From Pelomonas nitida (GTDB lineage Bacteria; Pseudomonadota; Gammaproteobacteria; Burkholderiales; Burkholderiaceae_C), in NCBI RefSeq assembly GCF_043555975.1, contig NZ_JBIGIA010000004.1, positions 1 to 64,000 on the forward strand: DNA of 64,000 nt. Reading direction: 5' to 3'. Under the pieces are notes generated by a model. The model worked only from the letters and a program-made list of their open reading frames with translations. It was not told the origin of the DNA and did not search any database. Positions 16,554 to 26,937 of the stretch are shown here, piece by piece; the first letter of the stretch is position 1, and every line of letters starts with the position of its first letter. Both the position numbers and the translations under genes were made by a program.

Positions 16554-17385
16554 ACTCCGCCGTTTTGCCCAGGTCGATGTTTTCACCGCCACGCCCCTGA
16601 AGGGCAACGCCCTGGCCGTCGTCATCGACGGCGCGGGCCTGTCAGAGGCCGACATGGCGGCGTTCGCGCGCTGGACCAATCTCTCCGAGACCACCTTCCT
16701 GCTGCCGCCCACCGATCCGGCCGCCGACTACCGCGTGCGCATCTTCACGCCGGGCGGCGAGCTGCCGTTTGCCGGCCACCCGACGCTGGGCAGCGCGCAT
16801 GCCTTCCTGGCGAGCGGCGGCGACACGAAGAAGCCCGGCGAAGTGGTGCAGCAATGCGCCATCGGCCTCGTGCGCGTGAAGCGCGACGGCGCACGGCTGG
16901 CGTTTGCAGCGCCGCCGCTCAAGCGCAGCGGGCCGGTCGGGGATGCGGAGCGCGCGCAGGCGCTGGCGGCGCTGGGTGTGGCGCCGGATGCGGTGCTGGA
17001 TGTGGTCTGGGTGGACAACGGCCCGGGCTGGCTGGCTGTGCGGCTTGCCGATGCAGCCCGCGTGCTGGCGCTGAAGCCGGACTTCGTCGCCATGCGCGGC
17101 CTCAAGGTCGGCGTCGTGGGCGCCTACCCGGCCGGCAGCGAATGCCAGTTCGAGGTGCGCGCCTTCGTGCCCGACATCGGCGTGCCGGAAGACCCGGTCA
17201 CCGGCAGCCTCAATGCCGGCCTGGCCCTGTGGTTGCAGGCATCCGGCCTGGCGGGTGAGCGCTATGTGGCCGCGCAGGGCGCCGCACTGGGCCGCGCCGG
17301 CCGCGTGCATGTGACCCGCGACGCCGAAGCGACGTGGATCGGTGGCGACGTGGCTCCCCTCATCCATGGCCAGGTCCGCTTGTGA
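16546..17385 (+). CDS. PhzF family isomerase/epimerase-like protein
   Basis: 279 residues of the PhzF fold: an N-terminal QVDVFTATPLKGNALAVV block, the catalytic-type Glu in NLSETTFLLPP, GHPTLGSAHAF, and the C-terminal DPVTGSLNAGLALWL. PhzF proper isomerises an intermediate of phenazine synthesis, but most bacterial homologues, including ones in genomes without other phz genes, have no known substrate. It overlaps the upstream GNAT gene and abuts the AlaX gene. Confidence 0.88.
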   Translation: MSELRRFAQVDVFTATPLKGNALAVVIDGAGLSEADMAAFARWTNLSETTFLLPPTDPAADYRVRIFTPGGELPFAGHPTLGSAHAFLASGGDTKKPGEVVQQCAIGLVRVKRDGARLAFAAPPLKRSGPVGDAERAQALAALGVAPDAVLDVVWVDNGPGWLAVRLADAARVLALKPDFVAMRGLKVGVVGAYPAGSECQFEVRAFVPDIGVPEDPVTGSLNAGLALWLQASGLAGERYVAAQGAALGRAGRVHVTRDAEATWIGGDVAPLIHGQVRL

Positions 17386-17393
17386 CCCTCGCG

Positions 17394-18113
17394 ATGAAGA
17401 CCGACGAACTGTTCCGTGAGGACGCCACGCTGCTGGCCTGTGACGCCACGGTCATCGGCCACGGCGAGGGCGGCGTGCTGCTGGACCGTACCGTTTGCTA
17501 TCCGCTGGGCGGCGGCCAGGCCGGCGACACCGGCTGGCTCGCCGAGGGCGGCCAACGCTGGCGTGTGGCCGATACGCGCAAGAGCAAGGAGCACCCGGGC
17601 GCCATCGTGCACCGAGTCGACGGTGAATCGCTGCCCGCCGTGGGCGCGACGGTGCGCGTCGAGGTGGACGCCGCCCGCCGCCAGGCGCACCGCCGCTTCC
17701 ACACGGCCACGCATCTGCTGTGCGCGCTGCTGCCGTATCCGGTGGATGGCTGCTCGATCACCGAGACCTACGCGCGGCTGGACTTCCACACCGACGAGCC
17801 GTTCGACAAGGACGCCATCCAGGCCGGCCTGCAGCGCCTCGTGGCCGAGGCGCATCCGGTCCGTCATCGCTGGATCAGCGAAGAAGAGCTGGACGCCAAC
17901 CCGGGCCTCGTGCGCTCCATGAGTGTGCAGCCGCCGCGCGGGCTGGGGCGCGTGCGCGTGCTGGAAGTGGAGGGCGTGGATCTGCAGCCCTGTGGCGGCA
18001 CGCATGTGTCCAACACCGCCGAGATCGGCGCGATCGTCGTCACCAAGATCGAGAAGAAGGCGGCCAAGACCCGGCGCGTCGTGCTCGGCTTTGCGGACGC
18101 GAGCCTTCCCTGA
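17394..18113 (+). CDS. Alanyl-tRNA editing protein AlaX-like
   Basis: 239 residues matching the alanyl-tRNA synthetase editing domain. It has the zinc-binding HTATH motif (about residues 103-107) and the distal CGGTH motif (about residues 200-204). It hydrolyses mischarged Ser-tRNA(Ala) or Gly-tRNA(Ala) in trans (family knowledge). The length suits the AlaX-M class. A GTG at 17382 overlapping the upstream stop is an alternative start that adds four residues. Confidence 0.9.
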   Translation: MKTDELFREDATLLACDATVIGHGEGGVLLDRTVCYPLGGGQAGDTGWLAEGGQRWRVADTRKSKEHPGAIVHRVDGESLPAVGATVRVEVDAARRQAHRRFHTATHLLCALLPYPVDGCSITETYARLDFHTDEPFDKDAIQAGLQRLVAEAHPVRHRWISEEELDANPGLVRSMSVQPPRGLGRVRVLEVEGVDLQPCGGTHVSNTAEIGAIVVTKIEKKAAKTRRVVLGFADASLP

Positions 18114-18205
18114 TGCGTTGCCGATGGAGCCGTGGCGATGCGCTCGGCAGCACTGCGAGGCGTGGGGATTCGTGGCGCGAGGCCAATCGCTAAACTGCGT
18201 CGCCT

Positions 18206-18721
18206 ATGGCCGGCCCTGACATCCAGCTCATCACGCCCGAGTCCGCGGACGACTGGCACGAGACGCGCCTCGTGCTGCGCGACTATGCGGCCAGTCTCGA
18301 GGTCGATCTTTGCTTCCAGGGGTTCGAGGAGGAACTGGCGGATTTGCCCAGCACCTATGCGCCGCCCGGAGGCCTCATGCTGCTGGCCATCGTGGATGGT
18401 GCCGTTGCGGGCAGTGGTGCCTTCCGCCCGCTGCCTGATGCCGACTACCCCAACGCCTGCGAGATGAAGCGGCTGTTCGTGCGGCCGGCCTTCCGGCGCT
18501 TCGGCCTGGGGCGGCTGCTGGCGCAGTCGCTGATCGACCGTGCCACCGAAGCCGGCTATTCGTCCATGCTGCTCGACACGCTGGACGACATGGAGGCCGC
18601 GCGCGGCCTGTACGAGAGCCTGGGCTTCGTCGAGGTGCCGCCGTTCTACTTCAACCCCATCCCCGGCGCGCACTACCTGAAGGTGGATCTCGGCGCCTTC
18701 CGGCCGAGTTACTTCGGATAA
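18206..18721 (+). CDS. GNAT family N-acetyltransferase
   Basis: 171 residues with a complete GNAT core. CEMKRLFVRPAFRRFGLGRLLAQ is the motif A acetyl-CoA loop and ARGLYESLGFVEVPPFYFNP is the C-terminal motif. The substrate is unknown. A TAAACT hexamer at 18191-18196 ends nine bases before the ATG, suggesting its own near-leaderless promoter. Confidence 0.85.
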   Translation: MAGPDIQLITPESADDWHETRLVLRDYAASLEVDLCFQGFEEELADLPSTYAPPGGLMLLAIVDGAVAGSGAFRPLPDADYPNACEMKRLFVRPAFRRFGLGRLLAQSLIDRATEAGYSSMLLDTLDDMEAARGLYESLGFVEVPPFYFNPIPGAHYLKVDLGAFRPSYFG

Positions 18722-18727
18722 CGGCCC

Positions 18728-18972
18728 AGCCCGGATATCTCGCGAGGTACGCGGGAATTGCGCGGATGCCAGGCGCCGGCGGATGTGCCGAGACGGCCGC
18801 AGCCAATGCCCGTAGGCATTGGCGAGGAGTTGAGGTGCAGCCCACAAGCCTGGCGCCGGGCAAGCCCGCGTAGGCCCGTGAAGCCAAAGTAGGGATCGCG
18901 TTGAGCGGCGAGATCGCCGTGTTCATCGGTGTTGCAGGTCGGAGAGGGCCGGCCTCGCGAGATATCCGGGCT
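18728..18972. repeat. 245-bp element with 20-bp perfect terminal inverted repeats
   Basis: The left end (18728-18747) and right end (18953-18972) are exact 20-bp inverted repeats containing CTCGCGAG. Inside lies a hairpin with eight-base arms CCAATGCC and GGCATTGG and loop CGTA (18803-18822), plus further GC-rich dyads. No gene fits inside. The architecture is MITE-like or that of a large palindromic unit; no target-site duplication is obvious. The right end supplies part of the -10 region of the next gene. Confidence 0.65.
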
Positions 18973-18977
18973 AGAGT
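18972..18977 (+). promoter_or_regulatory. Putative -10 hexamer for leaderless SMP-30 gene
   Basis: TAGAGT ends six bases before the ATG. Its first T is the last base of the 20-bp inverted repeat at 18953-18972, so the element may have contributed to the promoter. No clear -35. Confidence 0.35.
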
Positions 18978-18983
18978 GCCGCT

Positions 18984-19886
18984 ATGGCACTTGAATTCGA
19001 CATTCGCCCGCTGGGCACTCACCGCTGCCTGCTGGGTGAATCGCCGCTTTGGCATCCCACCGAGCAGGTGCTCTACAGCGTGGACATTCCCGGGCGTCAG
19101 GTGTTGCGCTGGCGCGCGGACGGAGGGGTGCCCGACGTATTCCCGCAGGACGCCGAGCCGGCCTGCATCGCGGCGCGCGCGACGGGTGGGCTGGTGGTGG
19201 CACGGCGCGACGGCTTGTGGGCGCTGGATACCGCCAGCGGCGCCGTCACGCCGCTGGCGTCGCCGCCCTACGACACCACCCGCCAGCGCTACAACGATGG
19301 CAAGCCGGACGCGGCCGGGCGGTTCTGGATCGGCGCCCTCAGCGATGCGCGTGAGCCAGAAGCGGCGCTGTACCGCATCGATGCGGCCGGCGCCGAGCCG
19401 CAACTGGACGGCATCGTCACGTCCAACGGCCTGGCCTGGAGCCCCGACGGCCACTGGCTCTACCGCAGCGACACCAAGGCCCACACGATCTGGCGCCATG
19501 CCTTCGACGTCGAGCGCGGCGGGCTGGGCGAGGGTCAGGTCTTCGCCCGCTTCACGCCGCGTGCAGCCGATCAGCCGTTGTCTGCCTACGGTGGCCGGCC
19601 CGACGGCGCGGCGGTGGATGAGTCCGGTGCCTACTGGGTGGCGATGTTCGAGGGCGCGCGGCTGCTGCGCTTCTCGGCCGCTGGCGAGTTGCTGCAGGAC
19701 GTGGCGCTGCCGGTGCGTTGCCCCACCATGCCCTGCTTCGGCGGCGCGGACCGACGCACGCTGTATGTGACGACGGCGCGCGACAAACGGCCGGCCGATG
19801 AGCTGGCATGCGAGCCCTGGGCTGGCGCGGTGCTAACACTGCGTGTGGGCGTGCCGGGGCTGCCCGCCAACCTCTGCCAGCTGTAG
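18984..19886 (+). CDS. SMP-30/gluconolactonase family protein
   Basis: 300 residues of six-bladed beta-propeller type. Metal ligands recognisable from the family are the Glu in LGESPLWHP (about residue 17), the Asn in SNGLAWSPDG and the Asp in PDGAAVDESGAYW. Relatives hydrolyse sugar lactones such as L-arabinono- or gluconolactone with a divalent metal. No sugar catabolic operon is adjacent, so the physiological substrate is unknown. A hairpin terminator follows at 19933. Confidence 0.88.
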   Translation: MALEFDIRPLGTHRCLLGESPLWHPTEQVLYSVDIPGRQVLRWRADGGVPDVFPQDAEPACIAARATGGLVVARRDGLWALDTASGAVTPLASPPYDTTRQRYNDGKPDAAGRFWIGALSDAREPEAALYRIDAAGAEPQLDGIVTSNGLAWSPDGHWLYRSDTKAHTIWRHAFDVERGGLGEGQVFARFTPRAADQPLSAYGGRPDGAAVDESGAYWVAMFEGARLLRFSAAGELLQDVALPVRCPTMPCFGGADRRTLYVTTARDKRPADELACEPWAGAVLTLRVGVPGLPANLCQL

Positions 19887-19932
19887 CGCTGCGGCGCGCC
19901 AGCCACATCGCCGTCCCGGCGAGGGGCGCCCC

Positions 19933-19959
19933 TGCACCCGCGCCGACCGGGTGCATTTT
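19933..19959 (+). terminator. Rho-independent terminator after SMP-30 gene
   Basis: An 8-bp stem (TGCACCCG with CGGGTGCA, 7-base loop) is followed by four T. The T tract overlaps the -35 of the atp promoter. Confidence 0.6.
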
Positions 19960-19986
19960 GGGAGTGTGCGGGTTTCCACATATACT
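19958..19986 (+). promoter_or_regulatory. Sigma-70 type promoter of the atp operon
   Basis: TTGGGA (19958-19963) and TATACT (19981-19986) are separated by exactly 17 bp, 59 bp before atpI. They match the sigma-70 consensus at 4/6 and 5/6. Confidence 0.65.
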
Positions 19987-20045
19987 CCCGTGGTTTTGCC
20001 GGCCGGCATTTTGGGTCGGCGCCTCAACGTTCCGTCAACGCCGAC

Positions 20046-20549
20046 ATGACCGCCACCCACAAGGTTCGTCCTGCCAGCACTTCCGTTGACAAATGGGACG
20101 ACGAAGCGCCCGATTCCGTGCCCGCGCCGCCCTGGACCGCCCAGCAGGTGCAAGCCTTGGTGGCGCGTGAACGGTCACTGTCGCCCTGGGCGCTCGTGGC
20201 TTGCCAGGCGGCAGTCGGCGGCTTGTTGATGCTGGTGTGGTGGCTGTTTGGCACCGCGCCGGCGCAGCAGGTGCGCGCCACGGTCTGGGGCGCGGCTGCG
20301 GTGGTGTTTCCCCATGCCTTGATGGCCTGGGGCTTGCGCCGCCAGGCCGCTCAGGCTCAGGCGGCGCTCCTGTCGTTCCTCATGTGGGAACTGGTCAAAG
20401 TGGGCTGCGCGGTCGCCATCCTGGTGGTGGCTGCGTGGCTGGTGCGGGACCTGAGCTGGCCAGCTCTGCTGGTGGCGGTGGTTGCGTGCCTGAAGGTGCA
20501 TCTGGGGGCCTGGTGGTGGTTGAGCCGGCCCGTTCATGGAACGAATTGA
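20046..20549 (+). CDS. atpI: ATP synthase subunit I-like protein
   Basis: 167 residues. A polar N-terminal tail of about 60 residues precedes four hydrophobic segments. Position (first gene of the atp operon, 12 bp before atpB) and topology identify it as AtpI, a non-essential assembly factor thought to help c-ring assembly. AtpI proteins are poorly conserved, so context carries most of the call. Confidence 0.8.
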   Translation: MTATHKVRPASTSVDKWDDEAPDSVPAPPWTAQQVQALVARERSLSPWALVACQAAVGGLLMLVWWLFGTAPAQQVRATVWGAAAVVFPHALMAWGLRRQAAQAQAALLSFLMWELVKVGCAVAILVVAAWLVRDLSWPALLVAVVACLKVHLGAWWWLSRPVHGTN

Positions 20550-20561
20550 GTCACAAAGACG

Positions 20562-21428
20562 ATGAGCAGCGAACAGCACGCGCCCAGCGCCGGTGAGTAC
20601 ATCACCCACCATCTGCAGCATCTGCAGAAGAATTTTTCGTTCGAGAGCGTGAAGCAGACCAGCATCGTCGACTTCAGCCTCTTCAACCTCGACTCGCTGG
20701 TGTTCGCATCGGCGCTGGGCCTGCTGGGCGTCTTCCTGCTGTGGCTGGGCGTGCGCAAGGCCACGTCCGACGTGCCGGGGCGCTTCCAGGCGGCGGTCGA
20801 GATCCTGTTCGAACTGGTCGACAACCAGGCCAAGAGCGTCATCAGCGACGCCAACAGCCGCAAGTTCGTCGGCCCGCTGGCGCTGACCGTGTTCGTCTGG
20901 ATCTTCCTGATGAACTTCATGGACATGCTGCCGGTGGACTGGCTGCCGTCGCTGGCCTCGAAGATGGCCGACGACCCGCAGCACGCCTTCCTGCGCGTCG
21001 TGCCCACGGCCGACCTGTCCACCACGCTGGGCATGTCCACCTTCGTGCTGCTGGCCTGCCTGTACTACAACGTCAAGATCAAGGGTCTGGGCGGCTGGGG
21101 CCATGAGCTGATCGCCGCCCCGTTCGGCGACCACTGGGCGCTGTGGCCGTTCAACTTCCTGATGCAGATGATCGAGTTCCTGGCCAAGACCGTGTCTCAC
21201 GGCATGCGGCTGTTCGGCAACATGTTTGCCGGCGAACTGGTCTTCATGCTGATCGCGCTGATGGGCGGTGCCTGGGCCATGAACGCCACCGGGCTGAGCC
21301 TGGCGTTCGGTCACGTCGTCGCCGGCACGATCTGGACGCTGTTCCACATCCTCGTGATCGTGCTGCAGGCGTTCATCTTCATGATGCTCACGCTGATCTA
21401 TATCGGTCAGGCGCACGACCATCACTGA
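20562..21428 (+). CDS. atpB: F1Fo ATP synthase subunit a
   Basis: 288 residues of integral membrane Fo subunit that forms the proton half-channels. The essential arginine is in HGMRLFGNMFAGEL (about R216), facing the c-ring carboxylate. The N-terminal 40 residues and the following spans match the proteobacterial family in length. Confidence 0.97.
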   Translation: MSSEQHAPSAGEYITHHLQHLQKNFSFESVKQTSIVDFSLFNLDSLVFASALGLLGVFLLWLGVRKATSDVPGRFQAAVEILFELVDNQAKSVISDANSRKFVGPLALTVFVWIFLMNFMDMLPVDWLPSLASKMADDPQHAFLRVVPTADLSTTLGMSTFVLLACLYYNVKIKGLGGWGHELIAAPFGDHWALWPFNFLMQMIEFLAKTVSHGMRLFGNMFAGELVFMLIALMGGAWAMNATGLSLAFGHVVAGTIWTLFHILVIVLQAFIFMMLTLIYIGQAHDHH

Positions 21429-21484
21429 TCCCTGTTTTTCCTGTTCCTTTCCTTTTTTCCCTCACTGTCTCTAGGAGATTTCAA

Positions 21485-21754
21485 ATGAACGACATCCTCG
21501 GTCTGGTTGCTCTGGCTTGCGGCATCATCGTGGGCCTCGGCGCCATTGGCGCTTCGATCGGCATTGCGCTGATGGGCGGCAAGTTCCTGGAGTCTTCTGC
21601 TCGTCAGCCGGAACTGATGAACCAGCTGCAAACCAAGATGTTCATCCTGGCCGGCCTGATCGACGCGGCCTTCCTGATCGGCGTTGCCATCGCCCTGCTG
21701 TTCGCGTTCGCCAACCCGTTCGCTGCCACCTTCCTGGCTTCCGTCGCTCACTAA
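21485..21754 (+). CDS. atpE: F1Fo ATP synthase subunit c
   Basis: 89 residues forming a two-helix hairpin. The ion-binding carboxylate is D60 in LAGLIDAAF, and the polar loop is ARQPE. The Na+ signature glutamine/glutamate pair is absent, so proton coupling is expected. An AGGAG ribosome binding site precedes the ATG by 8 bases. Confidence 0.97.
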   Translation: MNDILGLVALACGIIVGLGAIGASIGIALMGGKFLESSARQPELMNQLQTKMFILAGLIDAAFLIGVAIALLFAFANPFAATFLASVAH

Positions 21755-21790
21755 GCACCTATCCCTTTCAGGCTTGAAAGGAGATAAGCC

Positions 21791-22261
21791 GTGAACATCA
21801 ACGCAACACTGTGGATCCAGTGGATCCCGTTTGCGATCCTGGCATGGGTGACGGCCCAGTTCATCTGGCCCGTCATTGCCAAGGCGCTGGACGAACGCGT
21901 CGCGAAGATCGCCGACGGCCTGGCCGCGGCTGATCGCGCCAAGACTGAGCTGGCTTCCGCCAACAAGGCGGTCGAGGCTCAGCTGGCGCAGACGCGGACC
22001 GAATCGACGAAGCTGCTGGGCGACGCTGAAAAGCGCGCCACGGCCATCGTCGAGGAGGCCAAGAAGCGCGCCGAGGACGAAGCTGCCAAGATCATTGCGC
22101 AGGCCAAGGCCGAAGCCGAGCAACAGGTCGTGCGTGCCCGCGAGGCGCTGCGCGAGCAGGTCGCCGTGCTGGCCGTCAAGGGGGCTGAAGCCATCCTGCA
22201 CAAGGAAGTCAACGCCGGCGTTCACGCCGATCTGTTGGCACGTCTGAAGCAGGAGCTCTGA
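21791..22261 (+). CDS. atpF: F1Fo ATP synthase subunit b
   Basis: 156 residues, the usual length. A single N-terminal membrane anchor (IQWIPFAILAWVTAQFIWPVI) is followed by a long charged, Ala-rich coiled coil, which as a dimer forms the peripheral stalk. Translation begins at a GTG with a good AAAGGAGA site upstream. Confidence 0.96.
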   Translation: MNINATLWIQWIPFAILAWVTAQFIWPVIAKALDERVAKIADGLAAADRAKTELASANKAVEAQLAQTRTESTKLLGDAEKRATAIVEEAKKRAEDEAAKIIAQAKAEAEQQVVRAREALREQVAVLAVKGAEAILHKEVNAGVHADLLARLKQEL

Positions 22262-22263
22262 CC

Positions 22264-22809
22264 ATGGCAGAACTCGCCACCATCGCCCGCCCCTACGCCG
22301 AGGCGCTGTTCCAGGTTGCCCGCAACGCCGACCTGCCCGCCTGGCGCGGTCAGCTCGACGCCCTGGCTGCCGTGGCGGGTGACGCCGCGCTGCGTCAGTT
22401 CGCCGAGGACCCCAAGGTCGCCGCCGGTCAGGTGGTCGGCCTGGCCGCTGAGGTCGCCGAGAAGAAGCTGGGCCAGCCCCTGCTGCCGGGCGTGCGCAAC
22501 TTCCTGCAGACGGTGGTGGAGAACCGCCGGCTCGAGGCCTTGCCTGCTGCCGTGACGCAGTTCCACACGCTGGCCAGCGAAGCCCTGGGCGTCGCCGAAG
22601 CGACCGTCGAGAGCGCCTACCCGCTGGACGCGGCCCAGGTCGCCGAGCTGACCGAGGTGCTGCAGAAGCGCTTCGGCCGCAAGCTGACGCTGGACGTGCG
22701 CGTCGACCCGGCGCTGATCGGCGGCGTGCGCGCCACCGTCGGCGACGAAGTGCTCGACACCTCCGTGCGTGCCCGCCTGGAGCGCATGAAGACCGCGTTG
22801 ATTGCCTAA
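22264..22809 (+). CDS. atpH: F1Fo ATP synthase subunit delta
   Basis: 181 residues. The N-terminal block ATIARPYAEALFQVA and the C-terminal DPALIGGVRATVGDEVLDTSVRARL are diagnostic. It links the F1 head to the b dimer. The ATG is two bases after the atpF stop. Confidence 0.96.
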   Translation: MAELATIARPYAEALFQVARNADLPAWRGQLDALAAVAGDAALRQFAEDPKVAAGQVVGLAAEVAEKKLGQPLLPGVRNFLQTVVENRRLEALPAAVTQFHTLASEALGVAEATVESAYPLDAAQVAELTEVLQKRFGRKLTLDVRVDPALIGGVRATVGDEVLDTSVRARLERMKTALIA

Positions 22810-22851
22810 ACATCCAACCACCTGGCGCCTGGCGCCGGGCGGGAGACCGAC

Positions 22852-24405
<1,554 letters not shown>

Positions 24406-24464
24406 AGCCACGGAACAGCGGGGCAGAGCCTCAACCCTCAGCCCCGCACTGACTAGGAGTTCGC

Positions 24465-25337
24465 ATGGCTTCAAGCAAAGAAATCCGCGGCAAGATCAAG
24501 TCGGTCGAGAACACCAAGAAGATCACCAAGGCGATGGAGATGGTCGCCGCATCCAAGATGCGCAAGGCGCAGGACCGGATGCGTGCGGCTCGCCCCTACG
24601 CCGAGAAGGTCGCGCAGATCGCCGGCGCGCTGGGTGAGGCCCATCCCGAGTACCGTCATCCCTTCCTCGTCAAGAACGAGGGCGTGAAGACGGCCGGCAT
24701 GGTGGTCGTCACGACCGACAAGGGCCTGTGCGGTGGTTTGAACACCAACCTGCTGCGCGCCGCGACGGCCAAGCTCAAGGATCTGGAAACCGACGGTCAG
24801 AAGACCGAGGTCGTTGCCATCGGCAGCAAGGGCCTGGGCTTCATGAACCGCATCGGTGCCAGGGTCGTGGCTCACGCCACCCAGCTGGGTGACGCGCCGC
24901 GTATCGAGTCGCTGATCGGCCCCGTCAAGGTGCTGCTGGACGCCTACGCCGAGGGCAAGCTCTCGGCGGTCTATCTGGCGTACACCAAGTTCATCAACAC
25001 GATGAAGCAGGAAGTCGTCGTTCAGCAGCTGCTGCCGCTGAAGGCCGAAGACCTGTCGGCCAACAAGGCCGAGCACGCCTGGGACTACATCTACGAGCCC
25101 GACGCTGCGTCCGTGATCGACGAGCTGTTGCTGCGCTATACCGAGGCCCTGGTGTACCAGGCCGTTGCCGAGAACATGGCCAGCGAGCAGTCCGCCCGCA
25201 TGGTGGCCATGAAGGCGGCGACCGACAACGCCGGCACGCTGATCGGCGAACTGAAGCTGGTCTACAACAAGACCCGTCAGGCCGCGATCACGAAGGAACT
25301 CTCCGAGATCGTCAGCGGCGCTGCCGCGGTGGGTTGA
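24465..25337 (+). CDS. atpG: F1Fo ATP synthase subunit gamma
   Basis: 290 residues. The N-terminal helix KEIRGKIKSVENTKKITKAMEMVAASKM and the C-terminal AITKELSEIVSGAAA helix form the rotating coiled-coil shaft. TAGGAG lies 7 bases before the ATG. Confidence 0.97.
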   Translation: MASSKEIRGKIKSVENTKKITKAMEMVAASKMRKAQDRMRAARPYAEKVAQIAGALGEAHPEYRHPFLVKNEGVKTAGMVVVTTDKGLCGGLNTNLLRAATAKLKDLETDGQKTEVVAIGSKGLGFMNRIGARVVAHATQLGDAPRIESLIGPVKVLLDAYAEGKLSAVYLAYTKFINTMKQEVVVQQLLPLKAEDLSANKAEHAWDYIYEPDAASVIDELLLRYTEALVYQAVAENMASEQSARMVAMKAATDNAGTLIGELKLVYNKTRQAAITKELSEIVSGAAAVG

Positions 25338-25380
25338 TCGAGTTCAGGCACGCAAAGATTTGAATTGAAGGAACTACCAA

Positions 25381-26805
25381 ATGGCTAACACCCAAGAGAA
25401 CGTTAAGGCTTTGGGCAAGATCGTTCAGTGCATCGGCGCCGTCGTGGACGTGGAATTCCCGCGCGACGCCATGCCCAAGGTGTACGACGCCCTCAAGATG
25501 GAAGGCTCGGCGCTGACGCTGGAAGTGCAACAGCAGCTGGGTGACGGCGTGGTCCGCACCATTGCGCTGGGCTCGTCCGACGGCCTGCGTCGTGGCACCC
25601 AGGTCTACAACACCGGCGACACCATCCAGGTGCCGGTCGGCAAGGCGACCCTCGGCCGCATCATGGACGTGCTGGGCAACCCCATCGACGAGCGTGGCCC
25701 GGTCTCTTCCGAGCTGACCGCCTCCATCCACCGTGCCGCGCCGGCCTACGACGAGCTGAGCCCGTCGCAAGACCTGCTGGAAACCGGCATCAAGGTGATC
25801 GACCTGATCTGCCCGTTCGCCAAGGGCGGCAAGGTGGGCCTGTTCGGTGGCGCCGGTGTCGGCAAGACCGTGAACATGATGGAGCTCATCAACAACATCG
25901 CGAAGGCTCACTCGGGCCTGTCGGTGTTCGCTGGTGTGGGCGAGCGTACCCGTGAGGGCAACGACTTCTATCACGAGATGTCGGACTCGAACGTGGTCGT
26001 CCAGGACAAGCTGGAAGACTCCAAGGTCGCCATGGTCTACGGCCAGATGAACGAGCCCCCGGGCAACCGTCTGCGCGTCGCCCTGACCGGCCTGACCATC
26101 GCCGAGTCGTTCCGTGACGAAGGCCGTGACGTGCTGTTCTTCGTGGACAACATCTACCGCTACACGCTGGCTGGTACCGAAGTGTCCGCGCTGCTGGGCC
26201 GCATGCCTTCCGCCGTGGGCTACCAGCCGACGCTGGCCGAAGAAATGGGCCGCCTGCAAGAGCGCATCACGTCGACCAAGGTCGGCTCGATCACGTCCAT
26301 CCAGGCCGTCTACGTCCCTGCGGACGACCTGACCGACCCGTCGCCTGCCACGACCTTCGCCCACTTGGATGCCACCGTCGTGCTGTCGCGTGACATCGCT
26401 TCGCTGGGTATCTACCCCGCGGTCGACCCGCTGGACTCCACCAGCCGCCAGATCGACCCGAACGTTGTCGGCGAAGAGCACTACTCGACGACCCGCTCGG
26501 TTCAGGCCGTGCTGCAGCGCTACAAGGAACTGCGCGACATCATCGCCATCCTGGGCATGGACGAACTGTCGCCGGAAGACAAACTGGCCGTGGCCCGCGC
26601 CCGCAAGATCCAGCGCTTCCTGTCGCAGCCCTTCCACGTGGCTGAAGTCTTCACCGGCTCGCCCGGCAAGTACGTGCCGCTGAAGGAAACCATCCGCGGC
26701 TTCAAGATGATCGTGGCCGGCGAGTGCGACCACCTGCCGGAGCAGGCGTTCTACATGGTCGGTACCATCGACGAAGCCTTCGAGAAGGCGAAGAAGATTC
26801 AGTAA
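25381..26805 (+). CDS. atpD: F1Fo ATP synthase subunit beta
   Basis: 474 residues, the catalytic F1 subunit. Walker A GGAGVGKT is near residues 157-164, followed by the GERTREGNDFYHEM catalytic glutamate region. It is the most strongly conserved protein in the window. Its stop is separated from atpC by an unusually long 132-bp gap containing a repeat. Confidence 0.98.
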   Translation: MANTQENVKALGKIVQCIGAVVDVEFPRDAMPKVYDALKMEGSALTLEVQQQLGDGVVRTIALGSSDGLRRGTQVYNTGDTIQVPVGKATLGRIMDVLGNPIDERGPVSSELTASIHRAAPAYDELSPSQDLLETGIKVIDLICPFAKGGKVGLFGGAGVGKTVNMMELINNIAKAHSGLSVFAGVGERTREGNDFYHEMSDSNVVVQDKLEDSKVAMVYGQMNEPPGNRLRVALTGLTIAESFRDEGRDVLFFVDNIYRYTLAGTEVSALLGRMPSAVGYQPTLAEEMGRLQERITSTKVGSITSIQAVYVPADDLTDPSPATTFAHLDATVVLSRDIASLGIYPAVDPLDSTSRQIDPNVVGEEHYSTTRSVQAVLQRYKELRDIIAILGMDELSPEDKLAVARARKIQRFLSQPFHVAEVFTGSPGKYVPLKETIRGFKMIVAGECDHLPEQAFYMVGTIDEAFEKAKKIQ

Positions 26806-26815
26806 GACTTCGCAT

Positions 26816-26889
26816 TCGGGCGTGATGCGTCGTTGCCGTGCTCGCTGGACGCGAGTCCAGCTCTGCGCGGCGCCTAGCCTGACGCCCGA
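26816..26889. repeat. Palindromic repeat inserted between atpD and atpC
   Basis: Outer 8-bp arms TCGGGCGT (26816-26823) and ACGCCCGA (26882-26889) enclose an inner hairpin GCTGGAC-GCGA-GTCCAGC (26844-26861). The inner part, including CGTCGTTGC just before it, closely matches 147-184 upstream of uup, so this is a member of the same dispersed family. It lies in a place where most proteobacteria have only a few tens of bases. Confidence 0.7.
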
Positions 26890-26937
26890 CTGCTCGCTTA
26901 CTGAACCTTCTTCAACATTCGCTAAGGAAGATTGAAC

